Shown: piece by piece, positions 1 to 11,863 of the stretch
How the letters are laid out: each line of letters begins with the position of its first letter
How positions within the stretch are numbered: position 1 is the first letter of the stretch
Source of the DNA: Setaria digitata
Taxonomy: Eukaryota; Nematoda; Chromadorea; Rhabditida; Setariidae
DNA: 64,000 nt
Direction of reading: 5' to 3'
Assembly (NCBI GenBank): GCA_003640385.1
Contig: RCAB01000370.1
Location: 1-64,000, forward strand
Translations under genes and position numbers: made by a program
The notes under the pieces: model-generated
Database searches by the model: none
Told to the model about the DNA's origin: nothing
The model's input: only the letters and a program-made list of their open reading frames with translations

Positions 1-233
1 ATTTTTAATTACTTTTTCGTTAGGACAGGAATCTGCAAATGAGTGAAATATTTCTAACAACGGATTTCATGGGAAAGGCCTGCAGAGATAAGCTCATTAG
101 AAAGGAGCAATTCCATTAATTTTCTCACCTTATGACTAAGTAATTATCAGACATATATCTGGTAATTAATTAATATAACAGGTTTGTTCAATTTTTCTTT
201 TTTTCTGATATATATAAAGCTCTCTTATTTCAG

Positions 234-3200
234 ATGACCAAGCCGTCAATATGTCAACACCAAAGACTGTCCGTAAGTGGAAGAAAACTAAGACGGTAAA
301 GCAAAGTTCCGTTGTATCATTAGGTCGACCTGATCAAATCCCATCACAACAATCATCTGCCTTAGGCCAGAAAATTAACGATTATCCGACAAGCGGTGAT
401 GGTGACGTAAGTTCTTTTTACATCCTTTGGTCAAATAACTAAAAAAAAAAGAAAAAAAGGAATTGGCGAAATAATTCTAGAAACATATTTGAATGTGTTA
501 TGTGAACGATTTTTTAATGTTTGTTGACGTGAAACAGACTTCACTTCTAATTCTTGATGATGATTAATTTAACATTATCATTCTTTATCCTACGGTGTAA
601 TATGCTACTGTATCAGTAACCGATAGACAAGAAGAGAGAAAAATACATAGAGAGAAAATGTTACCAGTAAAAATGTACACCATATATAATGAATGTGCAC
701 TTCGCTTGATATGAATTTAATACTCAACATAAGCTAAGAATATATTAAATCTTCTGATTTAGTTTTAAACATATTGTAAATTGCATGTTTCCATTTTTGA
801 ATTCCTTTTTAGCTCTTTAGCTTCTTCATTGCTTTCTTTTTTTTTTTTTTCCGTAGCGTAGAAATTTTCCTTTAATATTTTGTAGCATATCAGGTAGTTA
901 TGAAACAATATTGTTACATTCATTTGATCAAATGCAAAATTTCGCTTCCAACCTTACAATTAATTTCATTTGTATTCAAGCATGAAGTGTAGGAAATTTT
1001 CTTTAGCATTTTATAGTTCATGTTTTTTTTTTTTTTACAGATGGTCCCGCTGCTTATCAGATTATGTGTAAAAGTAGTAGAAGCACATGGTATGGATACT
1101 GTTGGTATCTACCGAATACCGGGGAACACAGCTGCTGTCAACGCTTTGAAAGAGACACTCAGTACTGGCTTCGAAAATGTAAATAGTTCAGGAGAGATTT
1201 TTGATAGCGTAGTTTAAGCATTTGGCTATTTGGCCTTATTTAGTATCTTATAAACCTGGTTTTATACGATGAATAGGGTGTCAGAAAGTTTATTTCAAAT
1301 GCTGGATCTATCTTCTAATTCAGCAAGCTACTACTGGTTAATTTTCATCTATGCATATTTTGGAAGAGTCTTTTTTTCAGATCGATTTTGGGGACTCAAG
1401 GTGGAATGACGTAAATGTCGTTAGTAGCCTGCTGAAGATGTTCTTACGTAAATTACCCGAACCACTGCTAACAGATAAATTATATCCATTTTTCATTGAT
1501 GCAAATCGAATTGCTTTCCATCCACAACGATTGCGGAAACTTCGATGCTTGGTAAGCCATCTGTTACCGGAGATGATTAGGCTTCGTTACAGTTTTTTTT
1601 TTTTTAATTAATCTTTCGTGACAAGTGGCTTTTTTTTTGCAAATCTAAAAATTTTGAAAATATCTAATAAAGCTATTTTTTTTTTTTGCGTCTCAGAGGA
1701 GAACCCTTTTTTGGATTTGAAAAGTAAACTTTTCTTAGAACGGAACATAATTAAGTTCTTGTGTATGGCAAGATATAATATGAAATTAGTTTGTTTTACA
1801 GACTCGCAAGCTTCCGTCCGCTCACTACGAGACTTTAAAATATTTAATGGGCCATTTAAGAGCGGTGGTTGAACATAGCGATGTCAATAAGGTAAACTAA
1901 TTATTGCTATTAATTCGATGCTGCAGTATATCCTACATTTGTTGATGGTTTTTATGAAATATTTTTTGCTAATATCTATCTTTAAAACTGTTAATATAAG
2001 CGTAATGTTTAGAGAGAAATTTCATCATAAAACTGAGACATAATCCGAATTTTTCTTTTTGAAATTTCATATTTTTCTATGAAACAGGGAAAAGTTTTGC
2101 AGATGGAAACACGTAATTTGGCACTGATGTTTGGTCCATCCATTGTAAGGCCTAGTGATGACAATATGGCTACCATGGTGACACATATGTCTGATCAGTG
2201 CAAAATTATTGAAACATTCATTACATACGTAATATTTTCTCGAATTTCACTGATTGGAAGCTAAATGATTTCGAGACTGTCGTTTCTTTTTTTGCTCTTC
2301 AATTACAGATATGAATCAAAAGAGCGGTCCTACTATTTCTTATGATTCCTCACAACTATACAGATCTCAATTGTTATTTCTGTAACTGAACTACCTAAAA
2401 TTCAAGAGATTTTCATTTGCAGTATAACTGGATATTCGATGATGCTAATGCAGCAGAAGATGAAGTTCCACCACAGATTTCTTTAACCGGTGATTCTGCT
2501 GTGGGCAGTAATCTTCCATCTGGTACTGGTGAAAATGATCCCGGTATTATGACTACATCATTCAATGATATGCATAAGTTAATCAGGCGAGTTAACGAGG
2601 CTGAGGCTATTGCTTTGATGGATGCCCAGAAGATTGGAAAGGTATCGCTGACATTCAGACATTCTTATTTATGGCCTGTATTGACTTTTATTAATTAATG
2701 AAAAGGATGTTCGTAACATAGCCACAACTGTCAAGTAAACTACTACAAACTTTAGATTAAACAAATTTTGAATGTGCGCCGCAATTCGAAACGTGAAAAA
2801 CGAAAGAAAATACGTGATCATTCAGTCTGTGCTGCAAATACTGCATCTGCGCATAATATCAGCAAAGCCTGCAAGACAGCGGAGTTACCAAGTAGTGATG
2901 CTAGTACATGTAAACACTCAATTCCAGGCGTTTATCAGGTTGGTACCACCCAGGTTTTCGTCTAAACAAATATCTTGAGATTCAGGCCTTAAAAGAATTT
3001 GGGGATATGCACAAATAATTATATCTGGGGCCATTTTCTCGGCTGTAATACCTTCGTAGCAATAATGTGGTTGACAGCAAATTTATGAGGCTAATTTCTG
3101 CCAAATTTCTAGGAACGTGATATCGATGCCGAAATAGCCTCACGTCAGCAGCAAACTCCAGTGAGATCCACACAACCATACGCTGGAACTAGCTCCTCAG

Positions 3201-5570
3201 CGGATCATTCACCATCTCTTGGCTCGTCGCACGGTTCGGCAGTTCATACAGTGCCTTCTGTCCCCAATTCAAATTTATGTGAAATGAGGGATGAAAGTGC
3301 CGGAGATATGCAGAGTTATGTCGAAGCAGATGAAATGAGACGCCGAAGACAAAAGGTTCTTCTTTAAATTTTTATTGTCTGTGATTTTTCCAAAATTCCA
3401 ATCTAAACTAAATTGTTTTTTTTTTTTTGCTCTGTTTAAGACAACGTATTGAGTGCTGTTTCTGTGTTTTATAGTTAATACTGTAAAGGATGATGCTGTT
3501 ACTGAAAATGCTACACTTTTGCGGATGCTGCTTCATACACTTAGAAAATCATTTTATCTTTAGGAAATTTATTCTGCACGCCGGATTTTTATTGCTGGTA
3601 CGGATGCAGATCTAGATGATGATGCCGATTTGGATGATCTTGTTAATCATTCCCGACATCTTAATTTGGCCTCCTCTCCGACTCTTGATGTCTTGAGCGC
3701 TGAAACACGTGAGAAAATTCGTCGTCTACAGCAACTTCAAGGGTGGGCTTCTACTGCTCTCGAAAGACGTGATGAAATGACAGTGAAGGCCAAGCATTCT
3801 CCAGCACACAAGGAGGTATTATTACTATAGTATTATGAACTCATTATGTTGCTCTTTAGAGCCAAGTCTCTCTAGTGTTGTTGTTGTTTTTTTTTTTTGA
3901 TCTGAATAATTCAAAGGTTATTCTTTCTTTGGAAAATTCATTGTTCCAGATCTCCATTTTTATTACTTTTCAGAAAATGAAGACAACGGCTGAAGAATTT
4001 TCATCCACAGATGCTCTATCACTAACATCTGACTACAGTACCACGTCATCTGCGCCCTTAACCATTCCTGTTACCATTTCTTGTGTTGATCATCTGGCTA
4101 CTGCAAGTAGTGATTACGCGTCCAGTGATTTATCACCATATACTCGCAATGCTAGCACATCACCCAGACATCCTGATGCAGAAGCCATGGAAGTGAGTTC
4201 TGCAGTAGATTTTGGGTATCTGATCCCGAAGTTTTATGAGATTTTCAACCACTGATGATTCTCTAATTAACAAGTAGAAGGAGTGTCGCTATTGCAGTCA
4301 GTACTTAATAATATCTATCTTATTTATTTAATATATTATACAGGTAATAAGACTTATAGTATTCTTTTAAACTTTTTACTGTACATTACTGTATTGCTCT
4401 CATTTCAGCTGTGTTGTTTAAAATCATCCTTCAATTTAAATCTAAAGGAAATTTTACTTTCAGTAATTAGTTTATGTTCAGATAACGCCACTCAATTTTT
4501 CCTCTCGAGTTTCTGGACTTTTCAAGCGCTCCCATGAAGGGCCACCATCTACTGCCGAAGATTGTGACAGTGGTTTAAGGGATGCAGACGATGTCGTACT
4601 GGAAATGCCATCCTCGTACCAATGTTTATTTATCACCGAGAAGAAGCGGTCGGAAAGTCAGCCAAAGGTGCTGCAAATTGCACACTGGTTTCATTTTTTG
4701 TTATCAAGCACTAGAGAAGTGACAAAGTGAACAACATTTGCGCATATTCTTGCATTCAATAGGGGATTTGATCCATATATCAAAAATGAGGGAGTGTCTG
4801 AAGACACTTAGTACCAATAAAGTAGAAAGTTTAAATTCCTGATGTTGTTCGATGCACAGTTTCCCCCTCAGTTTATTTTTTGTAGCTTCATCGATCTCAT
4901 GTAGCATTTTCGGAATCCGAAATAGTGGACGAACCTTCAACTCCACCACCTCATTATAATGAATGTCCATCTAAAGTAAAAGCACGGGTTAAAATGACTG
5001 GTCATCGAGATCTGTGGAGAAGACATACGCTTAGCGATATGGATATCATTCGTCAGGTAAGTAATTTGAAATTTTGCTTAAAAGCCGGATTGCTAATTAC
5101 TTAATTAGTGTTCCGATTAACTCACAGATTGCTAATCTTCCAATGAATAAAATTACAAGTTTTTATTTCTAAGTTTTGCTCAATTTCATGATAAAATGTT
5201 TCAGACTTTACAAGAAGAAATGAAATGTAAAGGCAATGCATCATCCGCCTCTCAAGCCGGAAATATCCATTCAGATATTGGTACTAAAATGAACAAATTT
5301 GCCCGTTGGGTGAAGAATAGTTTTCGGCGTTCTTCAGCTGTATTTATAGAAGATGGCACTCTCGGAGCAGATATCGGTGCAAGTAGGGGCAGTGGTACCA
5401 TTTCTTGTGGTACCCATAGGAAAGCTATGCCTACAGCAATGACACCGGTAGCAGTAATACCAAAAGCAGTCAGATCTGCAGATGGAAGTGGATCATCATC
5501 AAGCGGTTCGAATGGTGATGTGACGTCACCAGGTGAAATTTTACCTTCCTCGGGTGATGAACAGCTATGA
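234..5570 (+). CDS. pac-1: PAC-1/ARHGAP21-type Rho GTPase-activating protein (3' part; 5' end outside window)
   Basis: Family role: a RhoGAP that stimulates GTP hydrolysis by Rho-family GTPases. PAC-1 and ARHGAP21/23 act at cell contacts and in polarity. Exons read: 234-406, 1041-1178, 1381-1551, 1802-1891, 2088-2228, 2423-2641, 2756-2938, 3113-3355, 3564-3815, 3974-4192, 4482-4667, 4886-5056, 5205-5570. Phases agree and give 849 residues plus a partial codon. The GAP domain spans exons 2-6. It contains the arginine finger in GIYRIPG (Arg codon 1113-1115), KLPEPLL, and [12 protein letters not shown] followed by MVTHMSDQ, the pattern of ARHGAP21. The tail is Ser/Thr-rich with basic patches and ends with a stop at 5568-5570. 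The PH region expected upstream is not in the window. The join from 406 to 1041 lacks the residues that usually precede the GAP core, so a small exon may be missed there. Family call is firm; the exact orthologue is inferred. Confidence 0.88.
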
Positions 5571-7529
5571 GCTTATTTCTTGTCTTCTTAGAGCATGTTT
5601 ATGTTATTCTAAATTTTAAGTTGCACTAATGAAATGAAAGCGGGAAAGTTTTTTTCTTTTTTTTTTTTTTTTTTTTTTTTACTGGAAATCTTTCGTTTCA
5701 CATGAAATTCTCTTCCAGTGACTTTTTAAACCTTCGGAATTCTCAAAGTTTCAGCATTTTTAAAATTTTCCGAATTAGCAGCTTTCCTGTATCTTTGTTT
5801 CTTGCTGATGTAAATGTATGGGTCTGAAACCGTCTCTTCGCATTCTTCTTTTCTATTGTTAACATTTAGAGTAATTTGAAGTGCTGCTGCGTTTGATCAT
5901 TTCAATTTATAATTCTTTGCTAGAGTATAGGTGCGCAGAAGTCAGGTTAATGAAACTGCTTCTGCCCATCCTTATATTAGTTTTTCCTTTTCATTTCTGA
6001 AATGAAAGGATTCATGAAGCAGGTTAAAAGTTCTCTCATTATAAGTCATACGAAATGAATGTTTCAAGAATGTGCAGCTTGTATTTCTCTTCATTCTTAC
6101 CGTCCCTTCTCTCTCGCAATTTACAAATATTTTCACTTTTAAATAAGACTAAAACTCTGTATAAAATGGAGGAATCCTTCTCCTGTTATACAATGCCATC
6201 ATTTTCTTTTCATCATTCATCATCCATTTTCAAATGGTGTAGCAAATCATCTTCGATGCACGGTCATATTTTCTTTACAGTTTCACTGTTTGGTATTTTG
6301 TTCGTTGTTCAATTCGATTTCCGAAGTATCGGTGTTGTTGTGAGTGATACCCGTGTTATCTTATCTTTTTGTTATTTCCACTTTATCACAGCAAGCGGAA
6401 TTCATTGCAGTTCCTTAATCCGCCGACTACGAGCTCTTCCGAATTATGTGTGTATGTTGTTAGGTAAATCATCATTTAATTTAATATTGTTTTAATTTTT
6501 CTGCCATTTTGTTTTGTAAATTTTTCCATTTTGTGTAATATTTTCATTTTAATTCGGTTTATTTGTATTTCTTTGCTTCCTTTCTTTTGTTTATTTTGGT
6601 GACAAGTATTGATTTATAGTAAGGTAAATGTAAACTGAATGATAATTTCCATTCCAAAGTAAAAGCAAATTCCACATTTATGGTAATCAAAGAATTTCTG
6701 CGCGGCTTATTTCAAGAAAAAGAGGTGAAATGACTGAATTGCTCACACAGACAGATTGATCCATCCCGATTGAAGTGGAGTTTTTCCGTTAATGCTACAG
6801 CTTTTATCTTTTCCAGAAGTGGCCCGATGACTTGCTGAGGAATCCAGCCTAATGAGAGAAGTCCGGTCTTTTACATAACTTCAAGTGAGGCATAAATGAG
6901 CAGCAACAAATACCCACGAAAAAGTCCTCTTGTATTGAGGTCAGCCAACATGAATCTCACTCACATTATGACGAATTCGGCTGCTCTCCGATCGTCCTCG
7001 CATGAATGCCTCTTTACCTTATGTTATTCATCGGCAATGAGGTGCTTCTGTTCACAGCAAGTCATGAAAGGGTGGGCTATTTATGAAAAAATGTCCCAAA
7101 TTGTGAAGTATTTTCTTCAGATCTGAAGTGTAATATCTATGCTGCGACAATAAGGTCAACGTAGTGAAAGAAAAAAAAAAAAAAAAAAAAAAGGAGCTGA
7201 AGAAGGACCTGGTCAGCAGCGTAAACGAAATGAATGAGATGATGATCCGTTCTCGAAAATGGGACAGACACAGACAGTTCTGATGATCGAAGCGACGAAT
7301 GAATGACACTGTCGCGCAGGTCACTCATAAAATGTCTTCCCTCAGACACATGGACATTGGACCACAACTTGCAATGCTCACTTACTCATCGGTTCTCATC
7401 GCTCCACTCACTCATTGCTGCTAGATTGCACAGACTGCGAGAAGGAATTAATTTCAGGAAAGCAACTGACGTACGTGAACGTGTAACTCGACTCCATTTA
7501 TTTACCTTTCCGTGGCCATTCAAAACGCG
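5571..7529. other. Intergenic stretch, no gene seen
   Basis: This lies between the stop of the RhoGAP and the start of the EGF-like gene. It begins with presumed 3' UTR, including a T run near 5646-5680. An A run lies near 7169-7192. The open frame 6055-6495 has no domain, repeat or splice support and a residue mix typical of translated AT-rich DNA. I see no RNA gene or mobile element. Confidence 0.6.
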
Positions 7530-8726
7530 ATGCTCTATTGCTTTCTGATCACTCTATTCTTCATTCTATTTGACGCGACAATTGCATACCCAAAAGTACG
7601 TTCTCGACTAAGCCTAAATTTTTTATTTCTATAAAGAATGGCTGTCTCTAATATTAGCACAAGATTTTAGAAAACAGCTATGAGATAATCCTAAAAATAT
7701 GGCACTTACAGTATCTTATGAATTTCAGAAAAATATACGGGATGATTTGAAGGAAGTGAAAGAAATGGAGAAAAGTTTGACCAAAGCAGCTGATGAGGTA
7801 AATGATTGGTTAAGCAAGACTATTTTTCGAAATTTAGCTTACCATTACCTTGTGGAAGCTTTAATTCTGGACATCTTGGAATCTGCAAAATTTTAAATCA
7901 CACGTTTTTTTCAAAAGCGGATTCCAAGTATGGAAAGATTGAACATTTAACATAACTATGTTTTGCAGAAGTCATTAGGATTTCTTAGTCTTATTAAAAG
8001 CGACGAGGACGCGGTAAGCTGTTTTCCTTTATTTATGTAGTACAGTATAGTAAAATAATGCTTCTTACATATCACATTTCATTGATTCTATTTGTTGAAT
8101 CAGATGCACTAACTTCAACTTTCTTACTGCATCGTGCTTCAACTGTTCATCATCAGATAAGCTAGGTAAGCATAAATAGCCGAGATGGGTGCTAGTACTT
8201 ATTCTAACTGCACAGTAGCTTAAATTATCCCAATCACTAAAATTTTCAGTTGGTGTTTTATGTTGCAAACTTCCACTTAACTTACTATTTTCCAGGAACT
8301 GTGATTGTACAGGTGACAGTTGTAATGTTTCAGATCTGTGACGATGAAATATGCAACAATCAAGGGACGTGCATCGGTTCGAAGGAAACAAACTTCTGCA
8401 TTTGCAAACTTGGCTATACTGGAATGCACTGCGAGAACAGTTCGTTTAATCATTTAAAATAATGAAAACAAGAAGAAAAACCCTTATTCTAAAATTCAAA
8501 AACTCTCTAATTTGAAAGCACAATATGTCTTGGCGATTTTACTTATACATTCCTACATTTCTATTCAAGAAAACTGAATATTCGAATTCACTGGCTTTCA
8601 GCCCCATGCGATTCCACAAGAGACTGCAACGGCAAAGGTCTATGTATTGGTACATCGTCGAATTACACTTGCGTGTGTCAATTGGGTTTCACCGGTGATC
8701 GCTGTGAAAAGAGTGCTCAGAAATGA
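7530..8726 (+). CDS. Small secreted protein with two EGF-like modules
   Basis: Five exons, 7530-7595, 7729-7797, 7969-8013, 8334-8439 and 8602-8726, join in phase to 136 residues. The first 19 or so residues are a strong signal peptide (MLYCFLITLFFILFDATIA), so the product should be secreted. Residues 23-60 are charged and probably helical. Two EGF-like modules follow, each with six cysteines in the C-x4-C-x5-C-x8-C-x-C-x8-C pattern, with GYTG and GFTG before the last cysteine. Each module is largely one exon. There is no membrane anchor or other domain, so it could be a short ligand or matrix protein. I do not recognise a named orthologue. EGF-like modules are common, so no receptor or function is claimed. 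No clear trans-splice acceptor was seen directly before the ATG. Confidence 0.72.
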
Positions 8727-10274
8727 TTGTTCAGCATCCTAATGTATTCATTTTCTTTTCCATTGACTGATCGTTCTTATATCAATATTTCAAGACTTTC
8801 CGTAACACCGTTTCATTTCCAATGTCATCAAAGAATCGAAGATGATAACAGACAAGGGTCAGTGCACAGAATCATTGATAACGAACAGATAGATGTTAGT
8901 ATCGCATCACTGTACTATTTCATGTGAAATTGTTTTGCTTAATCTTCTGCGTTAAATGTCTAGCTGACATTGATCTTGTCTAAATTAACGAGTGAGATAT
9001 CCTAGCAATCCTTGTGTACTATTATAAATTAATAAGTATTTATTTGATTTACAGTCAATCACCAGACACCTCGGTGAGACTGTAATGGCTAATATTTTAG
9101 AAGTGCAAGCCGTACAAAAATCCACAGTTAACAGAACACGAAGTTACTTCCATCATAGAATATTAGCATCAGTAAAAAAAAAAAACAGAAAAAAAAAATG
9201 CACACACATGAGATATATCAACAACATATAAAGGAAAGGTGACACATCCTGAAAGAACCTCAACTTCCAGAAGCTCCTTTTGACTCTCCAGATGACAAAC
9301 AAATCAGGACGAATCCCACTCTCAACCGGAACTCTCCTCTGCCCTCCTCCCTCGTCCATCTGGAGATTTCTGGTTTGTGTAATTGCTGCTATTCAGTTTC
9401 CTGTTGATTGCTTGTCATCATACTGAGAAAGGTTTGAGGTTCCGGAAGAGCTGTACAAAATTTCCCAGAGTCTTCTTCATTCATAGCATTTTGAAACTGG
9501 ACTAACGGGTTTAAATATAAATTATCGATTGGTTGCTAACCGAAAATCACTGCGAGTAAAGTTTGTCATTTGATTGGGCAATCCATTTGCAACGTGAAAA
9601 TGTAAAAGTGCTGGAAGTGTTTCACGAGAATGGAATCATTTACGACTCGAAATTAGTGGAGCAATTGAAATTTGCTTCGAAATTTAAATCTTAAGTTATC
9701 AGGCGGTCCAAAAGGAAACAAATTTCAATGTCGTTTGTAAAATTTTACGTTGGAAAATTAACCTGGGTTCTGCAACATTGCTTTGTTCTTTTTTTTTTCT
9801 TTTTTTTTAGAAATGTTTGGAAAGGTGAATATAATTTATCATTTGGTTAGAAGTAAAATAGTAGGGATAACTTTGCACAAAAGTGAAACAGTGTTAGGGC
9901 ACCGAATTTTTTCTAAAGCACTTAGAATTTTTCTTTCGTTGGCCAAACAAATTGTTGACTTACTTCGTTACTTCAGTAATTAACTTCTGTATTTCTGTGT
10001 CACACTTGTTGCGTTTTTTCTGGATCTCTGTTAGCTTCTCACTTTCAATAAAATGAATTGAAGTGTATGCTCAAAATTTCCTCAAGTTAAATCGCTGTAG
10101 TTGATGTTACATAAAAAAGATAAAGAATTTAGATCATTTGACGAAACATAAGTGATCATACATTTTCAAGTTATACAGTGTTATTTGTGTCAAAGTTACA
10201 AAATAATTTCCATAGCTCCTTCAGAATGCTGATAAATTTGAATTTGAATACTTTAGAAGGGACAAATTTTTCAG
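8727..10274. other. Intergenic stretch; one possible extra exon pair
   Basis: This lies between the EGF-like gene and the THADA-type gene. A frame open from 8727 to a GT donor after 8894 can be joined in phase to 9055 (after a TTTACAG acceptor) and then runs to a stop near 9230. The product resembles no family I know and ends in a lysine-rich run from an A-rich tract. It may be an alternative 3' exon, a separate small gene, or chance. Nothing else is supported; T and A runs occur near 9175-9200 and 9790-9810. Confidence 0.4.
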
Positions 10275-10275
10275 A
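10274..10275 (+). promoter_or_regulatory. Probable trans-splice acceptor of the THADA-type gene
   Basis: A TTTTTCAG acceptor ends at 10274, 15 bases before the in-frame ATG at 10290. No coding exon upstream is needed, so this is more likely a spliced-leader addition site than a cis intron. Inference only. Confidence 0.45.
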
Positions 10276-10289
10276 CTTCGAAGTCTTCA

Positions 10290-11819
10290 ATGTGTGAAGA
10301 ATCTGTTTTTCATGATCCAGAATTTTATCATCGACTCGCAACAGATCCACAGGTTACAATAATTAATGTTTAAGATATTTTTTTAACTTTTAGATAAGTC
10401 TGGTGAGTTTGGTTCGAGTTTCTGGGTGACGAATTTTTTGATTCTGGAGTTCTTTTCTTTTAATTCTGTACATGATTTCTTTTTTCCATATACTCCTCTA
10501 TTTAAAAAGAAAATGTGTTTCTAAATAAATCATTCAGAGGAATGATACTATTTTACTTCCCGTACATTTGGATTTGGTGAGAAATAATTGAATTTTCTGA
10601 ATTGTCAATGCATCAATATCATTTTTAAAGCAGAAATGCTTTGTCAGGCAACTTCATCTAATCAGATTGAAAAAGATGAAACTATCGAATATGAGCTTGC
10701 TTCATCTTCTAGTCCACTTAAATTTTTATTAATTTTCTTATACTTTGACACATTATGTTTCTACCTCCACATTTCCACTAAACATTTGTACTTGTTTCTT
10801 ACATGAGCTTCGAAATCTAAAATTTTTGAATTACTGGAAAATCATTCAAAACTTACAGTTAATTTCAGTTGGCAGCTTCTTCTCGAAAGGCCGCAGCAAA
10901 TTCATACATTGACAGTGGTGGTTGTGTGGATATTGACACTGAAAGGGATACTATTTTACTGTATGCAGCTATTTCCAAGATATCTTTGAGGTATATTATT
11001 TGTATTTTTCAGACAAGACGTGTAGTATAAGACATTTTCCAGCTGCTTGCTTTTGGTGACCTTTCTTGTTCAATCTTAAAGAAATAAGATCCAATTTCAT
11101 AAAACCGTGAAACTAGAAGGTTCCGAAAATTTCCCTTTTTTTTAAAACTTATTCATATCTAGTGAAGTGATATCCCTTGCTCTTTTTCCAAGCACAACTT
11201 TTTTTGCATTTTAGTTGCACAGAAACTGTACTACTACGAAAACAATCATTTATTCGAAATGTGAAAATAATGATTTAAGTTCAGGGAGATAGCAGAATGG
11301 TTGATAAAGAAAGCCGAAACGTTAGACGAAAGTATTTATGGGATAGTTGCAAAACGTTTAGCTAAAAGTGTTGACGAAGGTGATGATCTAATCAGTGAAG
11401 AAAAAAAAAGAATATTACAGAAATGCATAAAGCAATGCTTTCGTGGCATATTAATGAATCGTTCAGGTGCAGATCTGAAAATTCTCAGGTCTCTACTAAA
11501 ATTACAGAGAAAACTTGATATTACAGCGGACCAGGTAGGGAATTGTAGTATATTTCTGATATGATCGAATTCTTCATAAGATCTCATCAAATTTTATTCC
11601 TCTAAAGATTGTAAAGTTTTTGATTTTTAAGCAGTTCGTATGGTTATGCTCATTACCTAATGCTTTCAAGGAGAAATGGCCTTTGCTTGCATCATTGATA
11701 CCTGCTTTAAAACGAAATGAGGTATGTTATTGTAATATTGTAGCTACTCAATTATATATATATATATATAATTGATACCTGCTTTAAAACGAAATGAGGT
11801 ATGTTATTGTAATATTTTA

Positions 11820-11863
<44 letters not shown>

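Noticed and set aside
6055..6495. 146-codon open frame after the RhoGAP gene
   Set aside because: Phe/Ser-rich translation of AT-rich DNA with no domain, splice sites or start context; likely 3' UTR or spacer.
7052..7367. Overlapping minus-strand open frames
   Set aside because: They run through a long A/T homopolymer and have no other support.
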